64,000 bases of DNA from Planctomycetaceae bacterium (GTDB lineage: Bacteria > Planctomycetota > Planctomycetia > Planctomycetales > Planctomycetaceae): NCBI GenBank assembly GCA_041398785.1, contig JAWKUA010000001.1, forward strand, positions 496,001 to 560,000, in the 5' to 3' direction. A program made the translations under genes and the position numbers. The notes under the pieces are model-generated. The model worked only from the letters and a program-made list of their open reading frames with translations, did no database searches and was not told the DNA's origin. The first letter of the stretch is position 1. Each line of letters starts with the position of its first letter. Positions 1 to 8,601 of this stretch are shown here, one piece after another.

Positions 1-1401
1 ATGAGTGTCGATGCACTGCAGGCTCAGGGAGCCCGCTGTATGGACTGTGGCGTTCCGTTTTGCCATACGGGCGATCTTATGGCGAACATGGCGGCCGGCT
101 GCCCGGTCAATAACCTGATTCCCGAATGGAATGATCTGGTGTATCGCGGGCGCTGGAAAGATGCCCTGCACCGCCTGCACAAGACCAATAACTTTCCGGA
201 GTTCACCGGCCGCGTCTGCCCGGCGCCGTGCGAAGGCTCCTGCTGCCTTGCCGTGATCGAACCGGCAGTCACGATCAAGAACATCGAATGCGCAATTGTT
301 GATTATGGTTTCGAGCAGGGCTGGATCGTTCCGGAACCGCCCGCCGTGCGTACCAAAAAAAAGGTCGCTGTCGTCGGTTCGGGGCCGGCGGGTCTGGCAT
401 GTGCCGCTCAGTTGAACAAGGCCGGCCACACCGTCACCGTTTACGAACGTGACGATCGGATCGGCGGACTGCTGATGTACGGCATTCCAAACATGAAGCT
501 CGATAAACGCGAAGTCGTCGAACGCCGCGTCAGCCTGCTTAAGGAAGAAGGCATCACGTTCGTTCCGAACACAGAAATCGGCAGGGACATTCCGGCCGAC
601 AGGCTGAAGTCGGAGTTCGATGCCGTGGTCCTCGCCACCGGAGCTACTCGCCCCAGAGACCTGCCGGTTCCCGGTCGAGACCTCAGCGGTATTCACTTTG
701 CCATGGAATTCCTGCGGCCGAATACCCGCAGCCTGCTGGATTCCAATCACGAAGACGGCCACTACATCACGGCCAAAGACAAGCACGTTGTTGTCATCGG
801 CGGGGGCGATACCGGAACCGATTGTCTGGGGACGTCCGTGCGTCATGGCTGCCGGAGCATTGTGAACTTCGAAATTGTCGAACGTCCGCCCATGGAACGC
901 CCGTCCAACAATCCGTGGCCGCAGTGGCCTCGCGTATTTCGAGTCGACTATGGGCACGCCGAAGCGGCCGCAAAGTTCGGCGATGATCCGCGGGAGTTCT
1001 GTGCTCAAACGCTGGAATTCATCGATGACGGCAACGGCCATGTGAAAGCCGTGAAAGCCTGCGAAGTCGACTGGCAGCACATCACCGAAGGCGGCCCGCC
1101 CTTCGTTCCGATTCCGGGAACAGAAAAGGAATACCCGGCCGATCTGGTGCTGCTGGCGATGGGATTCCTGGGACCGGAAAACGGCCCCGCGCAGCAACTG
1201 GGGATTGATATTCGTGAAGGCCGCGGCGGCATGTCGTGGTTCAAGGCTGAACACGAAAAGTACGCCACAAACGTTGAGAATGTCTTTGTGGCGGGTGACT
1301 GCCGTCGAGGTCAGAGTCTGGTTGTCTGGGCCATCAACGAAGGCCGCGGCTGCGCGCGTGAAGTCGACCGCTATCTGATGGGCGGCACCGACCTGCCGTG
1401 A
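1..1401 (+). CDS. gltD: glutamate synthase small subunit (5' end probably outside window)
   Basis: NADPH-dependent glutamate synthase beta chain: it passes electrons from NADPH through FAD and Fe-S clusters to the large subunit, which makes glutamate from glutamine and 2-oxoglutarate in the cytoplasm. Visible are the N-terminal Fe-S cysteines C13, C16, C21 and C34, a second set at C73, C77 and C81, the FAD-binding loop GSGPAG (126-131) and the NADPH-binding loop GGGDTG (267-272). The family usually has about 25-35 residues before the first cysteine motif, so the ATG at base 1 is probably an internal Met and the true start lies before the window. The large subunit gltB is not in view; it would be expected upstream. 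Identity is secure; the start is not. Confidence 0.95.
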   Translation: MSVDALQAQGARCMDCGVPFCHTGDLMANMAAGCPVNNLIPEWNDLVYRGRWKDALHRLHKTNNFPEFTGRVCPAPCEGSCCLAVIEPAVTIKNIECAIVDYGFEQGWIVPEPPAVRTKKKVAVVGSGPAGLACAAQLNKAGHTVTVYERDDRIGGLLMYGIPNMKLDKREVVERRVSLLKEEGITFVPNTEIGRDIPADRLKSEFDAVVLATGATRPRDLPVPGRDLSGIHFAMEFLRPNTRSLLDSNHEDGHYITAKDKHVVVIGGGDTGTDCLGTSVRHGCRSIVNFEIVERPPMERPSNNPWPQWPRVFRVDYGHAEAAAKFGDDPREFCAQTLEFIDDGNGHVKAVKACEVDWQHITEGGPPFVPIPGTEKEYPADLVLLAMGFLGPENGPAQQLGIDIREGRGGMSWFKAEHEKYATNVENVFVAGDCRRGQSLVVWAINEGRGCAREVDRYLMGGTDLP

Positions 1402-1458
1402 ATCTCGCCCCGTGAGTGAAAATCCCGCCTATCGCTGTGCCGCATCGCGCGGCAGGAT

Positions 1459-2206
1459 TCAGTTCGTCTGCAACACGACAGTGACAGGGCCGGCGCCGAG
1501 GTTGACGAATGTGGGTTCCACCGGGTCGAGGTGTTCGGCTGCCGTCGGCGGTGTGTCTTCGGCAAGCACGGTTTCCACAAAGAATCGCAGCAGGTCGCGA
1601 ATCCGGTTGTCGTCGACCTCTTCGATCAGAGCCTCCGCTCGTTCGCGGGACCGTTCAACCAGGGTTTCCGCTTTGGAGAACACGCCGCAGTCCTCAAAGA
1701 CCCGACGAATGCGCTGCACGCGATCGAATTCCGGTTCGTCGTCAAATTCACCGGACAGGACATCCATCAGCGTGCGCCGCTGTGCCGTGTCCGCTTCCTT
1801 CAGGGCCAGTGCCAGCAGGACCGTCGGTCGCAGCGCAAGTGCGTCCTGACCGGCGAGCAGCTTGTTGTCGCTGTCCCCGCGCCCAGTCCTTCAGGTCATT
1901 CAACACGGAATCCAACACCGACATGGCGGCAGAAGGTCGAAACAAGACTGTCTTCCGCCAGTTCATGGTTCGCCAGCCGCAATCCGGCGTAAAGTGCTGA
2001 CCTCAAACGCGGGCGATGTTTTCAAAGCGTAAATTTGCAGTGCATCCAGCGGGGTGATGCTCCAGTCAGGAGATTGCTGCCACGCCATTTCGGCTCCCTG
2101 ACCGTCGCAGAGCCGGATATGCGCGTGGACATGCTGTTCAGGACATCCGCGGCGATCAGCGGATCGATCTCGCGTGCCGCGTGAATCAGTCGATAACCGA
2201 GCCCGA
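1459..2206 (-). pseudogene. C-terminal part of polyprenyl synthetase, split by several indels
   Basis: This continues the gene starting at 3319. Read across frames it gives a coherent trans-isoprenyl diphosphate synthase C-terminus: an INIGDYLIGLGYRL-type helix, then LCDGQGAEMAW, then LKTSPAF and ALYAGLRLA, then the second metal-binding motif as NDLKDW (about 1883-1906), and finally an intact 102-residue tail (1459-1767). At least five frame changes are needed. Most are repaired by restoring one base in a short C, T or G run (for example GACAG to GACCAG just below 2250). Because every segment matches the family, sequencing indels are more likely than true decay. If the reading is right, the enzyme makes a linear prenyl diphosphate from IPP and an allylic primer. 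Confidence 0.75.
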
Positions 2207-3319
2207 TCAGGTAGTCTCCGATGTTGATCGCCTGTCGGTTCCGTGCTGACGATGCAGCGTATCGGTGCCGTATCGGAAGGCATCGCCATCCTGGATGTCG
2301 TCGTGGACCAGTGAGGCTTTATGGAACGCTTCGATTGCCATCGCCACGCGGGCGACGGCATCGGGAATATCCGGAGTTGAATCACCGGCCGCCAAAATCC
2401 CGGACTGGCCGGCCGCGTGCCATGCTGCCAGAGTAATGAACGGGCGAAATCGCTTGCCGCCGTTCTGCAGCCAGTCGAACGCCACAGACTCCGTGAAGGC
2501 CAGAGGTGACGCCGGCCGGCGCAGCTCCCGCGTTCGCAGGCGCGGCAGCAAGCGGTCGAAATCGTCCTCAAACATCCTCGCGGAGGCTCGCATCAGCGGA
2601 ACGTAGCTGGTTGTTGGCCTTTCGGGCAGCGGTTCGTATTTGTCAAGCACGTCCCAGACCCAGCTTTCGTCCAGCGTCGTGTTCATGCAGTCGCCGGAAT
2701 GCAGCGGCACGGCGTACGACGGAACTCCCGCAATCAAGACTTTGTCAATTGCCTTTTCCAGAACATTCAGGCAGGCGACTCCCAGGATTCCGTCGATGTA
2801 TCCGGACACGATGATCTTCAGCACGACCGGCGAGCCCTCGGCCACCAGAACCTTGTAGCCCAACTGCTCGGCACGGACCTTGTAGTCAGCAATGGAACAG
2901 GCCCCGCAGCGTTCGCAATCCAAACCGAACTCGGTGTATTCCGCCGGGCAGCCTTCCGCGTGTTTCAGACAGTGCGGCAGCAGCAACATGCGGCGATCGA
3001 AGGGGATGGCAAGGAACTGCTGCTTCCAGAAGAAGTTCCCGATCAGCACCATGGCGAATCCAAGGAATTTCTCGGGAAGGTTCATTTGCTGCAGCAGCAA
3101 CCTTCCGTGTTGTTCAAGCTCGTTCTTGTTGAAAGCCCGCGAACGTTCCAGGTTTTTTGCGTACTCCTCCGCGGCAAGCTTGACCTGTGTCCGCAGTTCC
3201 AGCGTTTCGGGGACGGCCTTCAGGTGGCTGGTGCTGCGGCGTGTCCCCTTGCGGCGCACGGGCTTCGGATCGTCGTCGAACGTTGCAGCGGACAGTTTTT
3301 CGGCGGGTATGATCGACAC
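2207..3319 (-). CDS. DUF116 domain fused to polyprenyl synthetase (N-terminal part, frameshifted at its end)
   Basis: Residues about 70-225 resemble DUF116: PHCLKHAEGCP (115-125), CERCGAC (135-141), GVACLNVLEKA (180-190) and SGDCMNTT (208-215), a Cys-rich pattern suggesting a metal site. Residues about 265-362 begin an isoprenyl diphosphate synthase with GGKRFRP (287-293) and the first aspartate-rich motif DDIQD (340-344), which binds Mg-pyrophosphate. After residue 362 the frame is lost through an apparent missing C, and the last 12 translated residues are not real. The rest of the enzyme lies in other frames down to 1459. The gene is downstream of the terpene cyclase relative (3578-5563) on the same strand, 258 bases away, suggesting a shared prenyl/triterpenoid pathway. 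What DUF116 adds is unknown. Confidence 0.85.
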   Translation of the reverse strand: MSIIPAEKLSAATFDDDPKPVRRKGTRRSTSHLKAVPETLELRTQVKLAAEEYAKNLERSRAFNKNELEQHGRLLLQQMNLPEKFLGFAMVLIGNFFWKQQFLAIPFDRRMLLLPHCLKHAEGCPAEYTEFGLDCERCGACSIADYKVRAEQLGYKVLVAEGSPVVLKIIVSGYIDGILGVACLNVLEKAIDKVLIAGVPSYAVPLHSGDCMNTTLDESWVWDVLDKYEPLPERPTTSYVPLMRASARMFEDDFDRLLPRLRTRELRRPASPLAFTESVAFDWLQNGGKRFRPFITLAAWHAAGQSGILAAGDSTPDIPDAVARVAMAIEAFHKASLVHDDIQDGDAFRYGTDTLHRQHGTDRRSTSETT

Positions 3320-3577
3320 AGGTGACTCACTGTGGGACTTGAAATCTTCGCAGGCGGGAAATCTGTACTCGCGAGACGCAACACCGCTGACAGGAAAGAG
3401 GATTGAGAATTTCGAGCAATGTTGACGATTTTCCAGTGGCCGTTGCCTTTTAGTAGCTGCGGCGAATCCAGGCCAGCCGTCCGCAAAGACGGCAGAGTTT
3501 CAGGCAGTGCGGCAGAACCAGACCTTTGCGTCAGGCTGACGATTTCGAAATCAGCAGGCGAACGGTCCGGAATCTGG

Positions 3578-5563
3578 TCAATGCCGACTTGTTTGGTTCG
3601 ACGACTTCAACGGGCAATCAGCTTCTGAACCGCCGTGCTCCTGAAGCCATCGTTTCAGGGCGGCGACCGTAAATATGATCGGGTAGAGCTTCTCAAAATA
3701 CCAGAGTTTGGCGAAATAGAAACCGATCGGTGCGGGCCGGCCTGCAGTTCCGTCGGCGATTCGGTTCACCAGCCACTCGACACCTGGTCTCACGGTGTCC
3801 CCGGTTCCGTCGATTCCCGTCAGAACTTCCACGGCGAGGGCTGTTTCTTCAGTTGAACTTTGCAGTCCTCGTCTGCCGGACCAGCCACCGTCGTCGTTCT
3901 GATTTTCCACCAGCCAGGCAACGGCCTTGCGGGCGGTCGGGGACTGTTCCCGGCCGATGTCCTTCAGGGCCAGCAGCACTTTCGCCGTTCCGTAAAGCGG
4001 GTTTTCATCCCGAACGTTGTGCTGGTTCCCGAACCACAGCGGAAGCCAGCTTCCGTTGGCTGCCTGCTGCTGTTCAAGGAATCTCAGTCCGCGATCAATC
4101 GCCAGACCAGCGTCGCGATTCATGGCGGAAGGAATATCCGGAACGCGCGACTGCCACGCATGCAGGGCGCGAATCGCGTGCGCCGTCAGATCACACGAAC
4201 TGCGGTCAAACGGCAGAGTTCCCCAGCCGGGACAAAACGTTGGCCAGCCGCCGTTGCGATTCTGCAGTCGTAGCAGCCATCCGACGGAACTCTCCAACGC
4301 GGCCAACTCTCTGTCTGTGAACTGTTCCGATGGATCCCGAAGATTCATCAGGGCCAGCATCGCTGAGGGAGTGTCATCACCGTCGGGAACTCCACCGGGC
4401 AGATCCGTCCACGACCACCCCCCCGCCGGAGAATTCGTGTAGGGATGAATGGTTTGATATTGCTGATTGAGCAGCCAGCGGCGGATGATCCCGCGTTCCG
4501 TTGCGTTCAGGTCCGAACCGTCAAGGCCCGTTGCGTCGACGTCCGTTGTCGAAGGTTCCGGCGTCAGTCCGCCGCGCAGTAACGGATTTCCGGACATAGC
4601 GTTGACACTGAGCGTGGTGACCCATGTCGCGAGATTGGTGTCAATCGGCCAGCTTCCGTCGGCCCGCACCGACGACTCGATGAAACTCAGGCATTTGACC
4701 GTGACAGGATGATCCAGTCGGCCACATCCCAGCAGGCTCATGCACACAAAACTGGTCAGCGGAGTTGCCTCCAGAAATCCGCCGTTGGAGGGCTGGATCG
4801 ATTCCAGCACTTTCAGAGTTCTGTTGATGGACAGAGTCCGGATCAGCCACGTCAGGGGATTTCGGTGGCGGCGTTTCCGGAAAATCACGTGACCGATCGC
4901 GATCAGCGCCGGCAGCGCGTAGCTGACAACCGGCATTCTGACCGCGGCATACCAGCGAGCCGGAACGCACGCCAGTTCAAACGGAAGAGGAATCACGTGC
5001 TGCCAGTCGACAGTTCCCGCCAGAGCGCAATGTGTCAGAATCGGTACCGAAAACGTTCTGTCACGGCCATACCGTTTCAGGACCGCTTCCGCACCGCCCT
5101 GTTGCTGGACGTAGCTCTGTGAGCGGCTGACAGTTTCCGGGAAAGCTGCCGTCGCGCCGGCCGCATGGAAGACGGCATTCGCCAGCATCGTTGTGGAGAT
5201 ATTGCTGAGGCTCAAAACTGTATCGCCCCATCCGCCGTCCGAATTTTGGTGTTCCGCCAGCCACGCCAGACCGCCGTCAACAAGCTGCCGATAACGGACT
5301 GCGGCCTCGTCGCCGGGTCGCGTTTTCGCTGCGAGGTGAAGTGCCATCACAGCGGTCGCGGTCGACAAAGCGGATGTCGACAACTCTCCGGTCCACCACC
5401 CGTCAGAATTGCGCTGCGACAGAAGCAGCTCAACCGCTGATTGGCACGCGGTTTCAACGTCGCTGTCGCCCAACTTTTGCTCCGGCACAAGCAAGATTGC
5501 GAATCCTCGAAATGCTGCTGCCGTCGGCAGGCATGGAGCCAGCCGAGACACCTTCCCAGGCAC
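3578..5563 (-). CDS. squalene-hopene cyclase-like class II terpene cyclase
   Basis: A 661-residue alpha/alpha-barrel protein of the squalene-hopene cyclase/prenyltransferase superfamily. The protonation motif DxDDT appears as DGDDTP at 394-399, where hopene cyclases have DxDDTA. QW-type repeats are visible near 105-112, 434-440, 499-506 and 554-561. The C-terminus FYFAKLWYFEKLYP (615-628) resembles the end of hopene cyclases. A hydrophobic stretch around 208-228 could be a membrane-dipping segment. The first 25 residues look unlike the family, and a GTG at 5488 (residue 26) is an alternative start. Length fits the family, but overall similarity looks distant, so the substrate (squalene or another linear prenyl chain) is inferred only. 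It is divergent from the oxidoreductase at 5775 and precedes the prenyl synthase gene. Confidence 0.8.
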   Translation of the reverse strand: MPGKVSRLAPCLPTAAAFRGFAILLVPEQKLGDSDVETACQSAVELLLSQRNSDGWWTGELSTSALSTATAVMALHLAAKTRPGDEAAVRYRQLVDGGLAWLAEHQNSDGGWGDTVLSLSNISTTMLANAVFHAAGATAAFPETVSRSQSYVQQQGGAEAVLKRYGRDRTFSVPILTHCALAGTVDWQHVIPLPFELACVPARWYAAVRMPVVSYALPALIAIGHVIFRKRRHRNPLTWLIRTLSINRTLKVLESIQPSNGGFLEATPLTSFVCMSLLGCGRLDHPVTVKCLSFIESSVRADGSWPIDTNLATWVTTLSVNAMSGNPLLRGGLTPEPSTTDVDATGLDGSDLNATERGIIRRWLLNQQYQTIHPYTNSPAGGWSWTDLPGGVPDGDDTPSAMLALMNLRDPSEQFTDRELAALESSVGWLLRLQNRNGGWPTFCPGWGTLPFDRSSCDLTAHAIRALHAWQSRVPDIPSAMNRDAGLAIDRGLRFLEQQQAANGSWLPLWFGNQHNVRDENPLYGTAKVLLALKDIGREQSPTARKAVAWLVENQNDDGGWSGRRGLQSSTEETALAVEVLTGIDGTGDTVRPGVEWLVNRIADGTAGRPAPIGFYFAKLWYFEKLYPIIFTVAALKRWLQEHGGSEADCPLKSSNQTSRH

Positions 5564-5774
5564 CGGCCAGCGCCCGGCAGCGGGACCATTGTAGACGCCG
5601 CCTGCTGCGTGTCCGCCGCGACTGCGTGAATTTCTCGGGCCGGCAATCCATCGTGTGCGGCTACCGCTTTATCCGGTCGATCTCGGCTGGTTCGTTGATT
5701 CAACGGGTCCGGTTCGAGTAAAGTCTTTGGAATCTGCTGAAACTTCCCGCCCCAACTCTGAACAAGGTGTCATC

Positions 5775-7115
5775 ATGCCGGACGTCAGTGCAGCCAATCG
5801 ACGTGAATTCCTGACTCAGGCGACCACCGCCGCTGTTGCCGTCGGACTTTCCTCCCAGCTTTCCGCCGGATTTTATGCCGCCGGAAGTGATTCTCTGAAA
5901 GTCGGACTTGTTGGTTGTGGCGGTCGCGGCACAGGAGCTGCGTCGCAGGCATTGAATGCCGATTCCGGCGCGGAACTGGTTGCCATGGCGGATGCGTTCG
6001 ACGACCAGCTTCAGCGGTCGCGAGCCGGGTTGCAGCGACAATTCAACAAGGACGGACAGCCGCCGCGCGTGAATGTTACCGATGACAACTGCTTCACTGG
6101 CTTCGACGCATTTCGGCGGGCAATCGACAAGAGTGATGTTGTCCTGCTGGCGTCAACACCGCACTTCAGGCCGCGGCATCTGAAAGCCGCCGTAGAAGCC
6201 GGAAAGCACGTATTCTGTGAAAAACCCGTCGCCGTTGACGCTCCCGGTCTCCGGTCCGTTATGGAGTCCGTTGAGCTTGCCAGAAAGAACAAGACATCGC
6301 TGGTCAGCGGACTTTGCTGGCGCTACGACTACGGCAAACGAGCGACCTTTGAACAGATCCACGGAGGTCTGATCGGCGACATCGTCTCCATGCAATGCAG
6401 CTACAACTCCACCGGCGTCTGGGATCCGCGCCGGACTCGTGATGAATGCAGCAGCGAAATGGAGTACCAACTTCGCAACTGGTACTACTACACATGGCTG
6501 TCCGGAGACTTCAATGTCGAACAGCACATTCACAGCCTTGACAAGATGCTGTGGGCCATGAAGGACGTTCCTCCGACACGTATCAGCGGAAGCGGCGGAC
6601 GTCAGGTCAGAACGGATCCGCAATACGGCAACATCTACGATCACTTCAATGTCGTCTATGAATGGCAGGAATCCGTTGATACCGGTGCCGGAAAGACGGA
6701 ATTGCGACCAGGCGTCAAGGCATTTGCCCGCTGTCGGCACTGGCCCAACTGTACCGTCGAGGTCGAAGACTTCATCGAGGGCACAAAGGGCCGAATCGAT
6801 GTGATGAAGCACACCGCCTACGACCTTGAGGGCAATGAAATCTGGAAGTACGAAGGGCCGGAACCGTCGATGTATCAGGTTGAACACGACGAACTGTTCG
6901 CCAGCATTCGCGGGGGTAACCCGATCAACAACGGCGACTATATGTGCAAGAGCACAATGCTGGCCATCGCCGGACGAATGTCGGCCTACACCGGACAGTA
7001 CCTGACATGGGATCAAGTCATGAATTCCACAGAGAACCTCAGTCCCGAGGAATACGCCTGGGGCGACATTCCCGTCCCGGAAGTTGCGATCCCGGGCAAG
7101 ACAAAGTTTGTCTGA
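5775..7115 (+). CDS. Gfo/Idh/MocA family oxidoreductase with twin-arginine signal
   Basis: 446 residues. The start at 5775 is chosen because it begins MPDVSAANRREFLTQ, a Tat-type signal (RR followed by F-L and a hydrophobic Ala/Val segment), and the 40 upstream codons look non-coding. AAGG at 5764-5767 may serve the start. The N-terminal Rossmann fold has GLVGCGGRG, and the conserved CEKPVA loop near residue 150 carries the usual catalytic Lys. Planctomycetes export many such NAD(P)-dependent sugar or inositol dehydrogenase homologues to the periplasm; the substrate cannot be read from sequence. The gene stands alone and is divergent from the cyclase. Confidence 0.9.
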   Translation: MPDVSAANRREFLTQATTAAVAVGLSSQLSAGFYAAGSDSLKVGLVGCGGRGTGAASQALNADSGAELVAMADAFDDQLQRSRAGLQRQFNKDGQPPRVNVTDDNCFTGFDAFRRAIDKSDVVLLASTPHFRPRHLKAAVEAGKHVFCEKPVAVDAPGLRSVMESVELARKNKTSLVSGLCWRYDYGKRATFEQIHGGLIGDIVSMQCSYNSTGVWDPRRTRDECSSEMEYQLRNWYYYTWLSGDFNVEQHIHSLDKMLWAMKDVPPTRISGSGGRQVRTDPQYGNIYDHFNVVYEWQESVDTGAGKTELRPGVKAFARCRHWPNCTVEVEDFIEGTKGRIDVMKHTAYDLEGNEIWKYEGPEPSMYQVEHDELFASIRGGNPINNGDYMCKSTMLAIAGRMSAYTGQYLTWDQVMNSTENLSPEEYAWGDIPVPEVAIPGKTKFV

Positions 7116-7542
7116 AATCGCTGGGGAATGCCGGTGGCAACCGCTTCCTGAATCTCCTCACAACCTCCTTCAAACTGACCGGCGATATCGGCCCGCGGAA
7201 GGCAAACTCCTGACGCCTCCACCGCATGCGTGCGCTACGATCGCAGCGAGTCATTGCTATCGGAATGAGCGTGTCGAATGCACGCTGTCAGGCACGGTCC
7301 ATAGTGCAGCACCCACGTGCCGATGTTGCGATTTGCAACACGTTATTCGTTTGGTGGTCAAGGTTGAGACGGTCGCGCGGTACGCTGCGCGCTGATATTT
7401 TTTCGCAGGCTGCTTTTTTTTGGATTTTTATCGCATTGGTGCAGGTTCGCTGCGAAAACGACGTTTGGCTCATCTCTTTTTCGCTGACACGGAGCTGACC
7501 AAGAGCTTCGATCTTTCAGTGGCACGCGGATTGCAACAAAAG
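7116..7542. other. intergenic stretch, no gene supported
   Basis: This stretch between the oxidoreductase and the small zinc-ribbon gene has short overlapping frames on both strands without family features. It includes a T-rich run around 7395-7430. No convincing hairpin terminator or promoter was found. Confidence 0.5.
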
Positions 7543-7851
7543 ATGAGCACCTCCCGAATGACCACCATGCCCCGCCCCTCGTACTCGCCCACTGATTCCG
7601 GTTACCGATGTCTGTGTTCGGAAAACTATTCCGATGTACGTTCTGCCGTAACCAGCGGCTGGAGCCGGTTCGTTTTTTACTCCTGGGGATACCTGAAGCT
7701 GGTGATCGGCCTGCGTCCATACGAGTGTCCTCATTGCTTCACTGTGTACTATCGACCGATCGGGCTGATTAGGATGCTGCTGTGCCCGTATGACTCGCTG
7801 ACCGGAAAACGGAAGGGTCGGCGTCGCGGCAAGGGTGATTCGGACAGTTGA
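7543..7851 (+). CDS. small zinc-ribbon-like hypothetical protein
   Basis: 102 residues from the ATG at 7543. The frame stays open upstream to about 7420, but that part looks non-coding. The protein has two Cys pairs, RCLC (residues 23-26) and ECPHC (60-64), separated by a segment with FYSWGYLKLVIG, and a basic tail (GKRKGRRRGKG). Two Cys pairs about 35 residues apart suggest a small zinc-binding fold. I recognise no named family. It lies just before peptide deformylase on the same strand, with a 156-base gap. Confidence 0.5.
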   Translation: MSTSRMTTMPRPSYSPTDSGYRCLCSENYSDVRSAVTSGWSRFVFYSWGYLKLVIGLRPYECPHCFTVYYRPIGLIRMLLCPYDSLTGKRKGRRRGKGDSDS

Positions 7852-8007
7852 AGTCTGCCGCTTTCGCGAGAAACGAATTGGCCGAAATGATGGGATTCGC
7901 CGGGTTGAAGATCTGCGACCGAACGTGATACTTCAGTCGTCGTTTGGCCGCGAATGCTGTCGCCAATGCCACGACGTTTTCCTGTACCGCGTCCTGAAGT
8001 CCCTTGC

Positions 8008-8601
8008 ATGTCCGAATTGCAGATCGTTCCGTTTCCTCATCCGGCGCTGCGCTGGAAGTCCCGCGAGGTTGTGCGTATTGACTCGCAGCTTAAATGCTGG
8101 GTTGAACGAATGTTCGACCTGATGTACGAGGCAAAGGGAATCGGTCTGGCCGCAAATCAGGTCGCACTGCCCTTTCGGCTGTTCGTCATCAATCCCAGCG
8201 CGGATCCGGAGTTGAAGGACGAGGAAATGGTCTTTCTGAACCCGGAGATCGTGCGCCGCAACGGCAGCGAAGAATCGGAAGAGGGTTGTCTGAGTCTGCC
8301 GGAGATCTATGGTCCTGTCACTCGCGCTGAACGAATCCTGGTGGACGCCTTTGATCTCCGAGGGCAGTCATTTCAGGTTGAGCTCGCGGGACTGCCTGCG
8401 CGCGTCGTGCAGCACGAAAACGACCATCTGGACGGCGTAATGTTTACAGACCGCGTGGCGCCCGAAGTGTTGCAGAACCTGCAGCCGCTCGTGGATGATC
8501 TCGTCGCGCAGTTTCGACAGCAGCAGGCATCGGGCGAGATTGCTGGCGATGAGGAATTGACGAAAGCGCTGAAGAAGCTGCAGGATGATCGGACGGCATG
8601 A
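8008..8601 (+). CDS. def: peptide deformylase
   Basis: Removes the N-formyl group from nascent polypeptides in the cytoplasm. From the ATG at 8008 the protein is 197 residues with all three family motifs: GIGLAANQ (44-51), EGCLS (92-96, metal-binding Cys) and HENDH (136-140, the two metal His and catalytic Glu). The frame extends upstream to 7954, but those 18 codons are Pro/Arg-rich and not family-like. Methionyl-tRNA formyltransferase, a frequent partner, is not adjacent. The last 158 bases overlap the opposite-strand hydrolase frame. Confidence 0.95.
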   Translation: MSELQIVPFPHPALRWKSREVVRIDSQLKCWVERMFDLMYEAKGIGLAANQVALPFRLFVINPSADPELKDEEMVFLNPEIVRRNGSEESEEGCLSLPEIYGPVTRAERILVDAFDLRGQSFQVELAGLPARVVQHENDHLDGVMFTDRVAPEVLQNLQPLVDDLVAQFRQQQASGEIAGDEELTKALKKLQDDRTA

